From JAYPHU01 sp964611435 (lineage in GTDB: Bacteria; Pseudomonadota; Alphaproteobacteria; Rhodospirillales; UBA2165), in contig CAZSXT010000003.1 of NCBI GenBank assembly GCA_964611435.1, forward strand, positions 1 to 64,000: 64,000 nucleotides of DNA, read 5' to 3'. Below the pieces are notes generated by a model. It ran no database searches. It was not told where the DNA came from and saw nothing but the letters and a program-made list of their open reading frames with translations. The translations under genes and the position numbers were made by a program. Below are positions 1 to 8,954 of the stretch, in pieces (position 1 is the stretch's first letter; every line of letters starts with the position of its first letter).

Positions 1-464
1 TCCTGGGCCTTCGCGCCGGCCAGCAGCATGGGCGTGGCGATGCCTTTGGGCGGAAACAGATCCATCACCGCCGCCTCCACATAGTACGCACCGCCGGCCT
101 CGACCACGGCGGCGGCTTTGCGCTTCTTGGCCGGCGAGGTGGAGTTGATGTCGAGGTAGAACTGGCCGGGCTTGAGATGCGGCGCGGCGTTTTCCGCCGC
201 CACCAAAGTCTCGTTGGTCACCACGGCGCTGAACACCACGTCCGCGCCTTGAACGGCTTCTTCAGTCGAATTGGCCAGGGTGATTCCGATCTGATCCGCC
301 TTGTCCCGCATCGCCGGCGCATGGGCCTCGTCATGGATCAGGATGTCATAGGCCGCCGTGATGGTCGCACCGGCGTCCTTGAGGCCACGGGTCAGGATAC
401 CGCCGGCCTCGCCAAAGCCGATGAAGGAGATTTTGGCTGCGTTACCCGTCACGTGATCGGTCAT
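1..464 (-). CDS. NAD(P)-dependent dehydrogenase, 6-phosphogluconate / 3-hydroxyisobutyrate type (partial)
   Basis: About 154 N-terminal residues are visible; the C-terminal part lies beyond the left edge. Residues 12-35 hold a Rossmann turn (FIGFGEAG) followed by a second acidic strand end, and near residue 110 there is DINSTSP, matching the D-x-S/T-x-x-P substrate-site block of the beta-hydroxyacid dehydrogenase family. The ATG overlaps the stop of the upstream ThDP enzyme subunit as ATGA, so the three genes are translationally coupled. It probably oxidises or reduces a 2- or 3-hydroxyacid related to the decarboxylase product; the substrate is inferred only. The catalytic lysine region is at or beyond the edge and cannot be checked. 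Confidence 0.8.
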   Translation of the reverse strand, partial: MTDHVTGNAAKISFIGFGEAGGILTRGLKDAGATITAAYDILIHDEAHAPAMRDKADQIGITLANSTEEAVQGADVVFSAVVTNETLVAAENAAPHLKPGQFYLDINSTSPAKKRKAAAVVEAGGAYYVEAAVMDLFPPKGIATPMLLAGAKAQ

Positions 465-1054
465 CGAATTTGGGCATCCCGGAACCGCACCCGGCAGGCG
501 GCGAAATCGAAATTCCGCTTATAATCGGCGGGCTTGGTCGGCAACACCCGGGCCAATAAAAAGCGTGGCCCCGGCGCTTCCCGGATGAATTTGGCGGCGG
601 CCTCGATCTCTGACGGCTCCGATATGGTCAGGGTGGAGGAAAAGCCTGCCCCACGCGCGATCTCTTCCAGGTTCGTCGTCCCCGCGGTGTGGCCTCGCTG
701 GCCACCGGTTTCCTGGTGCAGGGAATTGTCTTCGCAGACGATGGTCAGGTTCTTGGGCGCGGCGGAGGCCACCGTCGCCAGGGAGCCCAGCCCCATCAGC
801 ATTTCCCCGTCGCCGTTGATTACCGCCACGTTGCGGTCGGGCGCGGACAGCGCGAGCCCCAATCCCATGGGGACGGCTGCACCCATGGCCCCGGCCATGG
901 TGTAGATATTGTTGCCGTCGTCGGTCAGCGCCGCCGCATCCCGGGACGGACCGGCGAGACCGCTGATAAACAGCCAGTCCTGTTGATCGGGGAACAATTG
1001 AGCCAGCAATTCGCGACGGTCGATGTTCGGGGCGGGTGCGGCAACCATGATCAA
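461..1054 (-). CDS. ThDP-dependent decarboxylase, beta subunit (sulfopyruvate/phosphonopyruvate decarboxylase type)
   Basis: This 197-residue protein is the pyrophosphate-binding half of a split thiamine diphosphate decarboxylase. The ThDP/Mg motif begins with GDGE near residue 81 and ends with a conserved N about 28 residues on (CEDN). It resembles ComE of sulfopyruvate decarboxylase and the C-terminal half of phosphonopyruvate decarboxylase. Its start overlaps the alpha-subunit stop by four bases and its stop overlaps the next dehydrogenase start. The expected reaction is 3-sulfopyruvate or phosphonopyruvate to the corresponding acetaldehyde plus CO2. Substrate choice cannot be decided from sequence; a sulfonate or phosphonate role is inferred from family only. 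Confidence 0.82.
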   Translation of the reverse strand: MIMVAAPAPNIDRRELLAQLFPDQQDWLFISGLAGPSRDAAALTDDGNNIYTMAGAMGAAVPMGLGLALSAPDRNVAVINGDGEMLMGLGSLATVASAAPKNLTIVCEDNSLHQETGGQRGHTAGTTNLEEIARGAGFSSTLTISEPSEIEAAAKFIREAPGPRFLLARVLPTKPADYKRNFDFAACRVRFRDAQIR

Positions 1055-1578
1055 AACGCCTTCGAGCCGAGGAATTTCTGACTAAGGACAATCGCCGCCG
1101 ATTGCGCACCGGGCCACACTGCGCCGACAGCCGAAGTGACCGCCTGTTCCAGTTCATGCGGGTAATCGACCCGAAAGATATTCACCCCCATCAGCCGGAG
1201 GATTTCGTCGGTGGCTTCTCCCATTGGGTACTGCCAGGGATTCTGTTCCCCATAGTCGCCCCGCATGGTGATCATCATCAGGATCGGAAAGCGCGCACCC
1301 TTAGCCAGCGACAGAATATTCGGGCAATTGCCCAGCCCGCTGGACTGCATACAGATCACGCCCCGCCCGCCGACAAGATCAGCCCCGGCGCAGATCGCCA
1401 CGCCCTCTTCCTCGCTGGTCAACAGCACCACGCGCGTGTCGTTGCTTTCCTCCGCCAGGCCGATTAGCCGGTCATTGCCCGCATCGGGCACATGGGTGAA
1501 CAAGTCCACGCCCGCGTCTTTCAGCAGGGTAAACAGTTCGGCGGACCATTCTTCGTGACGATGCGGCTCGGTGGCCAT
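1051..1578 (-). CDS. ThDP-dependent decarboxylase, alpha subunit (sulfopyruvate decarboxylase ComD type)
   Basis: This 175-residue protein is the pyrimidine-binding half of the split ThDP enzyme. The SEEEGVAICAGA block near residue 55 carries the glutamate that activates the ThDP aminopyrimidine in this superfamily. The later SSGLGNCPNIL and GDYGEQNPWQYPMG segments are typical of ComD and phosphonopyruvate decarboxylase N-halves. It starts a three-gene minus-strand operon (alpha, beta, dehydrogenase), and each junction overlaps by four bases. The 119 bp between this gene and the divergent tcuA must hold both promoters; no convincing -35/-10 pair was found there. Confidence 0.83.
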   Translation of the reverse strand: MATEPHRHEEWSAELFTLLKDAGVDLFTHVPDAGNDRLIGLAEESNDTRVVLLTSEEEGVAICAGADLVGGRGVICMQSSGLGNCPNILSLAKGARFPILMMITMRGDYGEQNPWQYPMGEATDEILRLMGVNIFRVDYPHELEQAVTSAVGAVWPGAQSAAIVLSQKFLGSKAF

Positions 1579-1697
1579 AAGCGCTCTCCAAAGTACCGCG
1601 ACAAAGTATGGGCGCGGGTCCGGTTCTTCAAGACATCAAATTGATGTAGAGGCAACAAGGGTTTGAAATTACTCGTCTATTGTGGGACCAAGAAGAC

Positions 1698-3095
1698 ATG
1701 AGCGATCAGGGACCCCTCTATGACATTCTGGTGGTCGGCGGCGGCCAGGCCGGTTTGACTGCGGCCATCACGGCAGCCGAAGCCGGGGCCAAAGTGTGCG
1801 TGGTTGAAGCCGCGCCCAAAAGCCACCGGGGCGGCAACACGCGCCACACCCGGAACCTTCGCGCCATGCACGAAGCGCCCAACGACTATCTGATCGAATC
1901 CTATCCGGAAGAGGAATATTGGGACGATCTGATGCGGGTCACAAAGGGCGTGACGGACGAGCATCTCGCTCGGATGACCATCCGCATGTCATCTGAATGC
2001 GCCGGCTGGCTGGAAGACCGGGGCGTGATTTTTCAGCCCGCCCTTAAAGGCACGCTTCATCTGGGCCGCACCAACGCGTTCTTCATGGGCGGCGGCAAGG
2101 CGCTGTTGAACGCCCTCTACCGCCGGGCGGAAGCCTTGGGCGTGGTGACGTTCTACGACTCGCCGGTAACCGAGATCGTCATGACCGAGGACCGGTTTGA
2201 GGAGGTGAAGATCGATTCTGAGGCCGGCGGCGGCAGCTTCCGGGCCAAGGCGCTGATCGTGTCCGCCGGCGGTTTTGAATCCAATTTCGATTGGCTGCGG
2301 GAGGCCTGGGGCCCGGCGGCCGACAACTTTCTGATCCGGGGCACGCCCTACAATATGGGTAAAGTCCTGAAACTGCTGCACGACAACGGCGCCAAGCAGA
2401 TCGGCGATCCGACCCAATGCCACGCCGTCGCTATCGACGGCCGCGCCCCCAAGTTCGACGGCGGCATCGTCAGCCGGGTGGACTGTGTCTCTCTCGGCAT
2501 CGTGGTCAATGTGGAGGCCAAGCGCTTCTATGACGAGGGCGAGGATTTCTGGCCCAAACGTTACGCCATTTGGGGCCGTCTTGTGGCCGGCCAGCCGGAT
2601 CAGCTCGGCTATTGCATCATCGACGCCAAAAGCATCGGCAAGTTCATGCCCACCGTGTTCCCGGCGATCCAGGCCGATACTATTGCCGAGCTGGCGGCGA
2701 AGATCGAACTGGACGCCGCAACCCTTGAGAAAACAGTGAGCGAGTTCAACGCGGCCGTGAAGCCCGGCGCCTTCGATCATATGGTGCTCGACGATTGTCA
2801 TACCGAAGGCTTGGAGATCAACAAGTCCCACTGGGCCCGCGCCATCGAAGAACCCCCGTTCAGCGCCTATCCGCTCCGGCCCGGCATCACCTTTACCTAT
2901 CTGGGCGTCGGTGTGAACGACAAGGCGCAGATGCTGATGGCCGACGACACGCCGTCTGCCAATGTGTTCGCCGCCGGGGAAATCATGGCCGGCAATGTGC
3001 TGGGCCAGGGATATCTGGGCGGCATCGGCATGACCATTGGCAACGTCTTCGGGCGCATTGCCGGAAAGGAGGCGGCGAGCTTTGTCCGTAACTGA
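1698..3095 (+). CDS. tcuA: FAD-dependent tricarballylate dehydrogenase TcuA
   Basis: A flavoprotein of the fumarate reductase/succinate dehydrogenase fold, about 465 residues. The N-terminus carries the dinucleotide motif DILVVGGGQAG followed by GAKVCVVE, and the C-terminus has the second FAD contact GEIMAGNVLGQGYLGG. In Salmonella, TcuA oxidises tricarballylate to cis-aconitate and passes electrons to TcuB. The ATG at 1698 is preferred over an in-frame TTG at 1680 because it precedes the conserved MSDQ start. The next gene starts 14 bases inside this one, and that pairing strongly supports the TcuA assignment. A related tricarboxylate or other succinate-like substrate remains possible. Confidence 0.88.
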   Translation: MSDQGPLYDILVVGGGQAGLTAAITAAEAGAKVCVVEAAPKSHRGGNTRHTRNLRAMHEAPNDYLIESYPEEEYWDDLMRVTKGVTDEHLARMTIRMSSECAGWLEDRGVIFQPALKGTLHLGRTNAFFMGGGKALLNALYRRAEALGVVTFYDSPVTEIVMTEDRFEEVKIDSEAGGGSFRAKALIVSAGGFESNFDWLREAWGPAADNFLIRGTPYNMGKVLKLLHDNGAKQIGDPTQCHAVAIDGRAPKFDGGIVSRVDCVSLGIVVNVEAKRFYDEGEDFWPKRYAIWGRLVAGQPDQLGYCIIDAKSIGKFMPTVFPAIQADTIAELAAKIELDAATLEKTVSEFNAAVKPGAFDHMVLDDCHTEGLEINKSHWARAIEEPPFSAYPLRPGITFTYLGVGVNDKAQMLMADDTPSANVFAAGEIMAGNVLGQGYLGGIGMTIGNVFGRIAGKEAASFVRN

Positions 3096-4197
3096 CAGCT
3101 ATACCGAGGCCGAGCGGATCATGAAGATCTGCAACGCCTGCCGCTACTGCGAAGGGCACTGTGCGGTTTTCCCCGCCATGACCCTGCGCCTGGAATTCTC
3201 CAAGCCGGACCTGACCTACCTGGCCAATCTGTGCCATGGTTGTCAGGCGTGCTTCCATCACTGCCAGTATGCGGAGCCCCACGAATTCGACGTGAACGTG
3301 CCCCGGACCTTCGCCGAAATCCGCCGCGACAGTTACGCAAACGCCGCCTGGCCCGGCTTTATGAAGGCCGCCTTCCGCAAAAACGGGTTCTGGACCGTGC
3401 TGGTCCTGATCTTCGCCATCGCCGCCTTCATGATCGGCGTGATGGCGGGAAACGCAACCGGCCTGTTCGGCGCCCACGAGAACAAGTTTTACGGCGTCAT
3501 TTCCCACAACACAATGATGTGGGTCTTCCTCGCCGTTTCCGCCTTTGTTGCGCTGGCGCTTGTTCTCGGCATGGCCAGTTTCTGGCGGTCCATCGGCCTG
3601 CCTATCCCCGTGGGCACGCATGCGCGGTCTGTCGCCAAGGCGCTGCATGACGCGTTTACGCTTAAATACCTGGACGGCGGCGGGGACGGCTGCACCTACC
3701 CCGACGAGGCGCCCAACATGCTGCGCCGCCGGTTCCATCATCTGACCTTTTACGGGTTCCTGCTGTGCTTCGCGGCCACCTGTGTGGCGACCTACTACCA
3801 CTTCGCCCTGGACCGCCCAGCGCCGTATGAGCTGTTCAGCCTGCCGAAGCTTCTGGGCATCATCGGCGGGATCGGCCTGCTGATCGGCCCGGCTGGGCTC
3901 ATCTGGCTGAAATCCAAAGCGGAGAAAACGCCACAGGACGCCGCCTCCACGCCCATGGACATGGCGTTCCTGTGGATGCTGTTCCTCACCAGTCTCACCG
4001 GCATGGCGCTTTATATCCTGGGCGCCACCGAGGTCGTTGGACTGATGCTGGTGATCCATCTGGGTGCGGTGCTGGGCCTATTTTTGACGATGCCCTACGG
4101 CAAGTTCGTGCACGGTCTCTACCGGCTGATCACCCTGATCGCCCACGCCCGGGAACAACAGCTTGATCAAAGGCTGGCCGGTTCAGCACAAAAGTAA
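3082..4197 (+). CDS. tcuB: TcuB, Fe-S membrane electron-transfer partner of tricarballylate dehydrogenase
   Basis: The N-terminal ferredoxin-like part has two cysteine clusters, CNACRYCEGHC and CHGCQACFHHC, for iron-sulfur clusters. About six hydrophobic membrane segments follow (roughly residues 95-115, 137-160, 217-237, 248-270, 293-313, 318-340), with histidines suited to haem binding. The family reoxidises TcuA FADH2 and passes electrons to the quinone pool. The TTG at 3082 is chosen because an AAGGAGG site lies 9 bases upstream, inside the end of tcuA; the longer in-frame ATG at 3037 would add an unrelated arginine-rich leader. The length of about 371 residues fits the family. Confidence 0.88.
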   Translation: MSVTDSYTEAERIMKICNACRYCEGHCAVFPAMTLRLEFSKPDLTYLANLCHGCQACFHHCQYAEPHEFDVNVPRTFAEIRRDSYANAAWPGFMKAAFRKNGFWTVLVLIFAIAAFMIGVMAGNATGLFGAHENKFYGVISHNTMMWVFLAVSAFVALALVLGMASFWRSIGLPIPVGTHARSVAKALHDAFTLKYLDGGGDGCTYPDEAPNMLRRRFHHLTFYGFLLCFAATCVATYYHFALDRPAPYELFSLPKLLGIIGGIGLLIGPAGLIWLKSKAEKTPQDAASTPMDMAFLWMLFLTSLTGMALYILGATEVVGLMLVIHLGAVLGLFLTMPYGKFVHGLYRLITLIAHAREQQLDQRLAGSAQK

Positions 4198-4207
4198 GGA
4201 GAGCCCC

Positions 4208-4861
4208 ATGACCGACCTTGCCTATGACCTGTCACTGTACCGGGACCGGTTTGCTGCCGGGGCGACTGGCTCGCCCGGCTATGACACGGCGGTCACGCTG
4301 ATCTATGTGGTCGAGGGCAGCGTTCAGGCAGACGGCGCGACCCTCGCCGCCGGCGCGGGCGCTCGCATTCAGTACCCGGCTTCAGCCCAGCTTTCCGGCG
4401 ACGTCACCGAACTGGTCCGCTGGGAGATCACGCCTGCGGGCGGCGCGGCCAAGCTGGCGACCAATGCCGACGACAGCCGGTTGTTGCTTTCCAAGCCCAT
4501 AACCCTGCCTGGGGCGAGCTTTGGCCTCCGCATGGATACTGTCACGTTCCCGCCCAGTACCCGCGCCTACCGTCATATCCATGCGGCGGCGGGCATTCGC
4601 TATCTCCTGAAAGGATCGTTGGAGATCAATTCAACCCACGGTATTGATCTGATGCTGGCCGGCCGGCCCTGGTTCGAAGGCATCGATGACCCGGTCCTCG
4701 CCATTGCGGATTCAGAGGTGGAAAGCCAGTTCGCTCGGGTGCTGGTCTTGCCGGAGGAATATCTCGGTAAGCTGACCATCACCTACATCGACCCGGCCGA
4801 CGATGACAAACCCCGCGAGCAAATCAACAAGCGCTTGGTCGACGAAGCAGCGGCCGTTTAA
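4208..4861 (+). CDS. Cupin-domain protein
   Basis: A 217-residue double-cupin-like protein. The second cupin core includes YRHIHAAAGIRYLLKGSLEI near residues 118-140, with a His pair usable for metal binding; the first half (LIYVVEGSVQADGATLAAGAG) looks like a degenerate cupin lacking histidines. The ATG at 4208 has AAGGAGAG 5 bases upstream, 10 bases after tcuB, so it belongs to the tcu operon. It may act on, or sense, the tcu substrate; the function is not known. Its TAA shares bases with the stop of the convergent gene (TTAA at 4858-4861). Confidence 0.72.
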   Translation: MTDLAYDLSLYRDRFAAGATGSPGYDTAVTLIYVVEGSVQADGATLAAGAGARIQYPASAQLSGDVTELVRWEITPAGGAAKLATNADDSRLLLSKPITLPGASFGLRMDTVTFPPSTRAYRHIHAAAGIRYLLKGSLEINSTHGIDLMLAGRPWFEGIDDPVLAIADSEVESQFARVLVLPEEYLGKLTITYIDPADDDKPREQINKRLVDEAAAV

Positions 4862-5712
4862 CCGTCCCTCGCCACCATCGTGTGGACGCCGGTGTAGACG
4901 CTGTCGGCGAGGTCGAACGTCAGATCCAGGGTCTGATAGTCCGGGTGCAGGATCTCAACGTCATAGGCTCCGCTGTCCGGGTCCAGCTTGTCCAGCTTGA
5001 ACTCCCCGAACGCGTCGGTGACCGTCTCGCCGACCTTGGCGCCATCTTTGTGGACGATGACGATGGCCCCTTCCAGACAGTCTTCGACGCCGTCTTTTTC
5101 GGTCACGACCGTGCCGGCGATGAAACATTTGGTGTAGAGGTGCAGGTTTTTGTAGAGCACGCGGGGCTTGGTGCCGTGTTCCGGGTGGAGTTCCTCCAGA
5201 GAATGCTCGGCGATGACCTTTTCCCGGTCCGAATCCTCGATCAGCATGGATTTCAGGGCGCCGGTCGGGCAAGCCTGCACACAGCGGGGTTCCTTCCAAC
5301 CCCGGTCCAATAAATGCGCATCGAACGGCCAGGCTTGGGGCACGTCTTTCTCCTCATTCCACCAGATGGCGCCGTACGGACACGCGTCCACAAGCTGCTT
5401 TTGGCCCTTGGCCTTCTCCGGATCAATGATGACGATCCCGTCGTCCCGCTTGGTGATCGCGTTGTTCTCCGCCGCCTTAATGCACGGCGCGTCATCGCAA
5501 TGCATGCAGGTGGTCGGCACATAGGCGACATCGACGATGGGCTCGGCACCCCGTTCTTTCTTCTTGATGTCGATCCAGTGATGGCCGTGCAACGGCATTT
5601 CTTCGGTATAGCCGTCGTGTTTGTTGCCGGCATATTCATCGGCCACGCTCAGGAAACAATTGTTGCTGTTATGGCAGCGCGCCACATCGACGATGAGGTT
5701 CCATTTCTTCAT
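4858..5712 (-). CDS. Fe-S subunit of molybdopterin transhydroxylase-type enzyme
   Basis: A 284-residue ferredoxin-type subunit with four-cysteine groups around residues 13-20 (CHNSNNC), CMHCDDAPC, CPYG and CVQACPTG, enough for three [4Fe-4S] clusters. The last about 75 residues form a Cna-B or carboxypeptidase-regulatory-like beta domain (GAIVIVHKDGAKVGETVTDA, ending ADSVYTGVHTMV). That domain is characteristic of the pyrogallol-phloroglucinol transhydroxylase small subunit rather than of DMSO reductase DmsB. The ATG at 5712 follows GGGGAGG with 7-base spacing and lies 16 bases after the catalytic subunit stop. There is no signal peptide, so the complex should be cytoplasmic. Confidence 0.85.
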   Translation of the reverse strand: MKKWNLIVDVARCHNSNNCFLSVADEYAGNKHDGYTEEMPLHGHHWIDIKKKERGAEPIVDVAYVPTTCMHCDDAPCIKAAENNAITKRDDGIVIIDPEKAKGQKQLVDACPYGAIWWNEEKDVPQAWPFDAHLLDRGWKEPRCVQACPTGALKSMLIEDSDREKVIAEHSLEELHPEHGTKPRVLYKNLHLYTKCFIAGTVVTEKDGVEDCLEGAIVIVHKDGAKVGETVTDAFGEFKLDKLDPDSGAYDVEILHPDYQTLDLTFDLADSVYTGVHTMVARDG

Positions 5713-5728
5713 CTGCTTGCCTCCCCGC

Positions 5729-8700
5729 CTACAGTGTCGGCGCCAAGGCGTCAGCCGCCGAAGCCGTGGCCGGCGCCTCCTCAACCTCGGCATCAGGTGT
5801 GGAGCCGATTTCCGCACTCCCATCCCACAACGCCACCTCGATCAGGCAGGAGTTATATGCCGCAGAATGGGTTTTGAGGGACTGAGTCCGCTTGGGCGTC
5901 AGGTTATTGATGCAACCTCCCCGGTCCGCCGAATAGCCGGGTTTGCCAACCGGATCATAAACGGCAGAGGCCTGGCGGGAATGCACCATGCCCGGCCGCA
6001 CCCGATGGGTCAGTTGCGCCGCACAAATTACCGCGCCCCGATCATTGTAAAGCTTGATCAGATCGTTTTCCTTGATTCCACGGGCCGAGGCATCCGCCGG
6101 GTTCAGCCGCGCGATCCAATAATAATACCCATCGATCAGCACACGATGGTCCTTGATGTCGTTGAGATAGCTATCCTTGCCATCTCCCTTGGTGTGGAAA
6201 CTGTAGCGCGAATGCGGCGAAAACAGCTGTAGCGGATATTTCGCAAACAACTCCGACGTATGAATGCCTTCCCAGGCCGGAATGTATTTATTCAGCGGCG
6301 GGCGTTCGGGATCTTGGCCATACCGTTTAAGGCTCGAACTCTCAAACTCGATCTTGCCGGATTGGGTCTGCAACCCGTCCAGGAAGTCTTCGCCGTAGGA
6401 TCCGGGCAATGGTTGCGGCTCCGGTACGTCTTTCTTCCGGCCTTCTGCGAACCAGCGGTAAGACACCGGCGGGCGGGTTTTCTCCGGCTCTGGCGGCACC
6501 ACGAAATAGCCTTTCTTCAAGAACTTCTCCCAACTGATGTGCTTGGGCAGATCGGAGGCGTCGAACACCCGCTTCACCCAGTCGAGCTCCGTCAGGCCTT
6601 CGTTGAAATAGGCCCCATGGCCCAAACGCTTACAGACCTCGTGGAAAATTTGGAAGTCGGATTTGGACTCGCCCAACGGTTCGTGCGCCGGATGCTGGAT
6701 GCCGATCACCCGGTGATTCAATTGGCCGACCCAGTCATAGCCGTAGCCGCCGGGGTTAGCCCATTCACCAATATCCCAGCGTTCGAAGTTGGTGCAGGCC
6801 GGTAGGATTACGTCGGCGAACTGCACCTCGCCCTCGTCCCAGATGGCTTGCGCCACCACGAATTCCAGATTTTCCGATTGGTACATCTTGACGTAGCGGT
6901 TGCTGTCCGGTTGGGTGCCGATGTAGCTGCTGCCATACTTGTACATCATCTTAATTTCTGAATGGCCCGGCGCCGGATAGCGAACCGGGAAGAATTGTCC
7001 TTCGATGGACCGGATGTCAATCGGATAGCCCTCGGCCTCCCCATCCATGATGGCCTCCGCCATCTTAAGCCGCGGCACCGCCTGCAGGTTCGGGTTCATG
7101 CTGATCAGGTGCGGCATGCGCTGATAGAGATTGATCGCATTGGCCGAGTTCTGCAGATCGCCGGAGAAACCGCCTTCCGCATAGCCGGGGAAATAGAAGT
7201 TGTAATCAATCGGCGCCCCGAACTGCAGATTGCCGAAATTAATCCCTTCCTTGCCCAGGCCTTGCATAGCCAGGAGGCAAATCATGGCGCGCGCCCATTG
7301 TGCGCCCGTGGCGGACCGGCACGCGCCGCCCAGCGTCGTGCCCATACTGCCCGCGCCAAGATAGGTCTTCTTTGTCCCCCACTTGCGGGCGAGCGCCCGG
7401 ATATCGCGGGCTGGGACGCCGGTTTCCTCCGCCGCCCATTCAGGGGTGCGGGCGACACCCTCTTCGTCTTCGCCAAGGATGTATTCTTTCCATTTGTCAA
7501 AGCCGGTGGTCCGGGTCTCCACATACTCCTTGTCGTAGAGATCCTCGGTGATCCAGACATACGTGATCGCCTGGGCTAACGCCGGGCTGGTGGACGGACG
7601 GGGCGCCATCCACTTACCGCCCAGGAACGCCGCCGTCTCATTGAGGTACGGATCGATGTGGATCATTTCGATCCCAAGTTCCTGCGCCCATTGCCGGCGG
7701 ATCGTCCCCTCGAAAGAGCCATAGACGCCGTTGGTCACTTCCGGATCGCTGGCCCAGAAAATAATCAACTCGGCCTCCTGCAGGCAGTCTTCCACCTGGC
7801 CGTAAATTTCCGCCGCGCCATTGCGCATTGAATGGCCGTAATGATGCATCGCGCCCCAGTACCAGCCTTCCCAGCTATCCGGGTTCAGCATTGTCTGTGA
7901 CGCGCCGATAATGTTGGTGAAGCGGTTATAGGCGCTGATGTAATAGCCCACATTGCCCCAGGTATGGTGGGACGACCGGGCCGCCAAAATAGCGCCTGGC
8001 CCATAAGACCGGTTAACACGCTTAATCTCCGCCTCGACAATATCCAGGGCTTCTTCCCAGGAAATTCGTTCATAGCCGGACGTCCCCCGGTTCTGCGGAT
8101 TGCGCTCCCCATTCGGATCAAAGTCCACCCGCTTCATCGGATAGAGATTACGCTTGCTGGAATAGACCAGGGATTTGGATGCCAGCCCGTGCGGCGAAAT
8201 GGTGGTCTTGCGCGGCGGCGTGAACTTTTTACCCCGCGCTTCGATGGTCCAGGTGCCCGGATCGTCATCGTCGAAGTCGATAGGCGTCATGCGGACGATC
8301 TTGCCGTCCTTTACATAAACGAAAACCGGTCCGCCATTGGTGTTGTTGGCATAACGGATTTCGCCATTGCCGACGTCCGTGCCCCAGGACCAGTGCATCC
8401 GGCGGGACATGTGTACGGTATCCGTGAACCAGCCGGTCAGGTCATCCGGCCCGATCATCATGATGTTGAAATTCTTGATGGCGTCGATCTGCGCCTGGTA
8501 ATCCAGCTTGGGTTTCAACAATTGGAGGGCGATGGCCTCGTTCTTGAACGAAATCAGCATGTTCGCTTCCGGATTGACGCCGGAGGTGGAGGTGACCTTG
8601 CCATCCTGGAACTTGAAACAACGGCCGATGGAATCGTCGGCTAGCTTAAACTGAACAGTGAAATTCCGTTCTTTCAGGCGCTCGGCAAACATGGGATACC

Positions 8701-8758
8701 GCCACGCCGTGATCCGGAAAACCCATTGAAGCGCATACAGAATAATTGAAAGCCGCAT
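5729..8758 (-). CDS. Molybdopterin oxidoreductase, pyrogallol hydroxytransferase-type large subunit with N-terminal SCP2-like domain
   Basis: A 1009-residue DMSO-reductase-family catalytic subunit without a Tat signal or N-terminal Fe-S cysteines. Residues about 141-1009 match transhydroxylase large subunits: H264, then D294-S295-W296 (NPDSWEGWYWG). From memory, these correspond to His144 and Asp174-Ser175-Trp176 of the Pelobacter enzyme, where Ser ligates Mo, with a constant offset of 120. Residues about 22-115 are an extra domain resembling SCP2 (RCFKFQDGKVTSTSG, then LLKPKLDYQAQ). The family moves a hydroxyl group between phenols or hydrates substrates without net redox change. The actual substrate here is unknown; a phenolic compound is plausible given the nearby lig genes. 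Confidence 0.82.
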   Translation of the reverse strand: MRLSIILYALQWVFRITAWRYPMFAERLKERNFTVQFKLADDSIGRCFKFQDGKVTSTSGVNPEANMLISFKNEAIALQLLKPKLDYQAQIDAIKNFNIMMIGPDDLTGWFTDTVHMSRRMHWSWGTDVGNGEIRYANNTNGGPVFVYVKDGKIVRMTPIDFDDDDPGTWTIEARGKKFTPPRKTTISPHGLASKSLVYSSKRNLYPMKRVDFDPNGERNPQNRGTSGYERISWEEALDIVEAEIKRVNRSYGPGAILAARSSHHTWGNVGYYISAYNRFTNIIGASQTMLNPDSWEGWYWGAMHHYGHSMRNGAAEIYGQVEDCLQEAELIIFWASDPEVTNGVYGSFEGTIRRQWAQELGIEMIHIDPYLNETAAFLGGKWMAPRPSTSPALAQAITYVWITEDLYDKEYVETRTTGFDKWKEYILGEDEEGVARTPEWAAEETGVPARDIRALARKWGTKKTYLGAGSMGTTLGGACRSATGAQWARAMICLLAMQGLGKEGINFGNLQFGAPIDYNFYFPGYAEGGFSGDLQNSANAINLYQRMPHLISMNPNLQAVPRLKMAEAIMDGEAEGYPIDIRSIEGQFFPVRYPAPGHSEIKMMYKYGSSYIGTQPDSNRYVKMYQSENLEFVVAQAIWDEGEVQFADVILPACTNFERWDIGEWANPGGYGYDWVGQLNHRVIGIQHPAHEPLGESKSDFQIFHEVCKRLGHGAYFNEGLTELDWVKRVFDASDLPKHISWEKFLKKGYFVVPPEPEKTRPPVSYRWFAEGRKKDVPEPQPLPGSYGEDFLDGLQTQSGKIEFESSSLKRYGQDPERPPLNKYIPAWEGIHTSELFAKYPLQLFSPHSRYSFHTKGDGKDSYLNDIKDHRVLIDGYYYWIARLNPADASARGIKENDLIKLYNDRGAVICAAQLTHRVRPGMVHSRQASAVYDPVGKPGYSADRGGCINNLTPKRTQSLKTHSAAYNSCLIEVALWDGSAEIGSTPDAEVEEAPATASAADALAPTL

Positions 8759-8954
8759 GATAAGCGATCCACCCCAGATTCATTGAATTATGCGTTTGTC
8801 ATAGCACCCAGTTTGCCGCCCGTCGACGCCATGAATCAGTCCGTTCCGCCCCGCGAAATGCCGCCTGCCTTTAAAATTTAATATTTATCTGCTAACATTC
8901 TCATTGGTAGTACAGCTAATAACCAAATAACTTGACCTATCGAGGGGGAAAGCA

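Noticed and set aside
2983..4059. 358-codon open frame on the minus strand
   Set aside because: It is antisense to tcuB, is rich in His, Gln and Gly, and matches no known fold; it mirrors membrane-helix codons.
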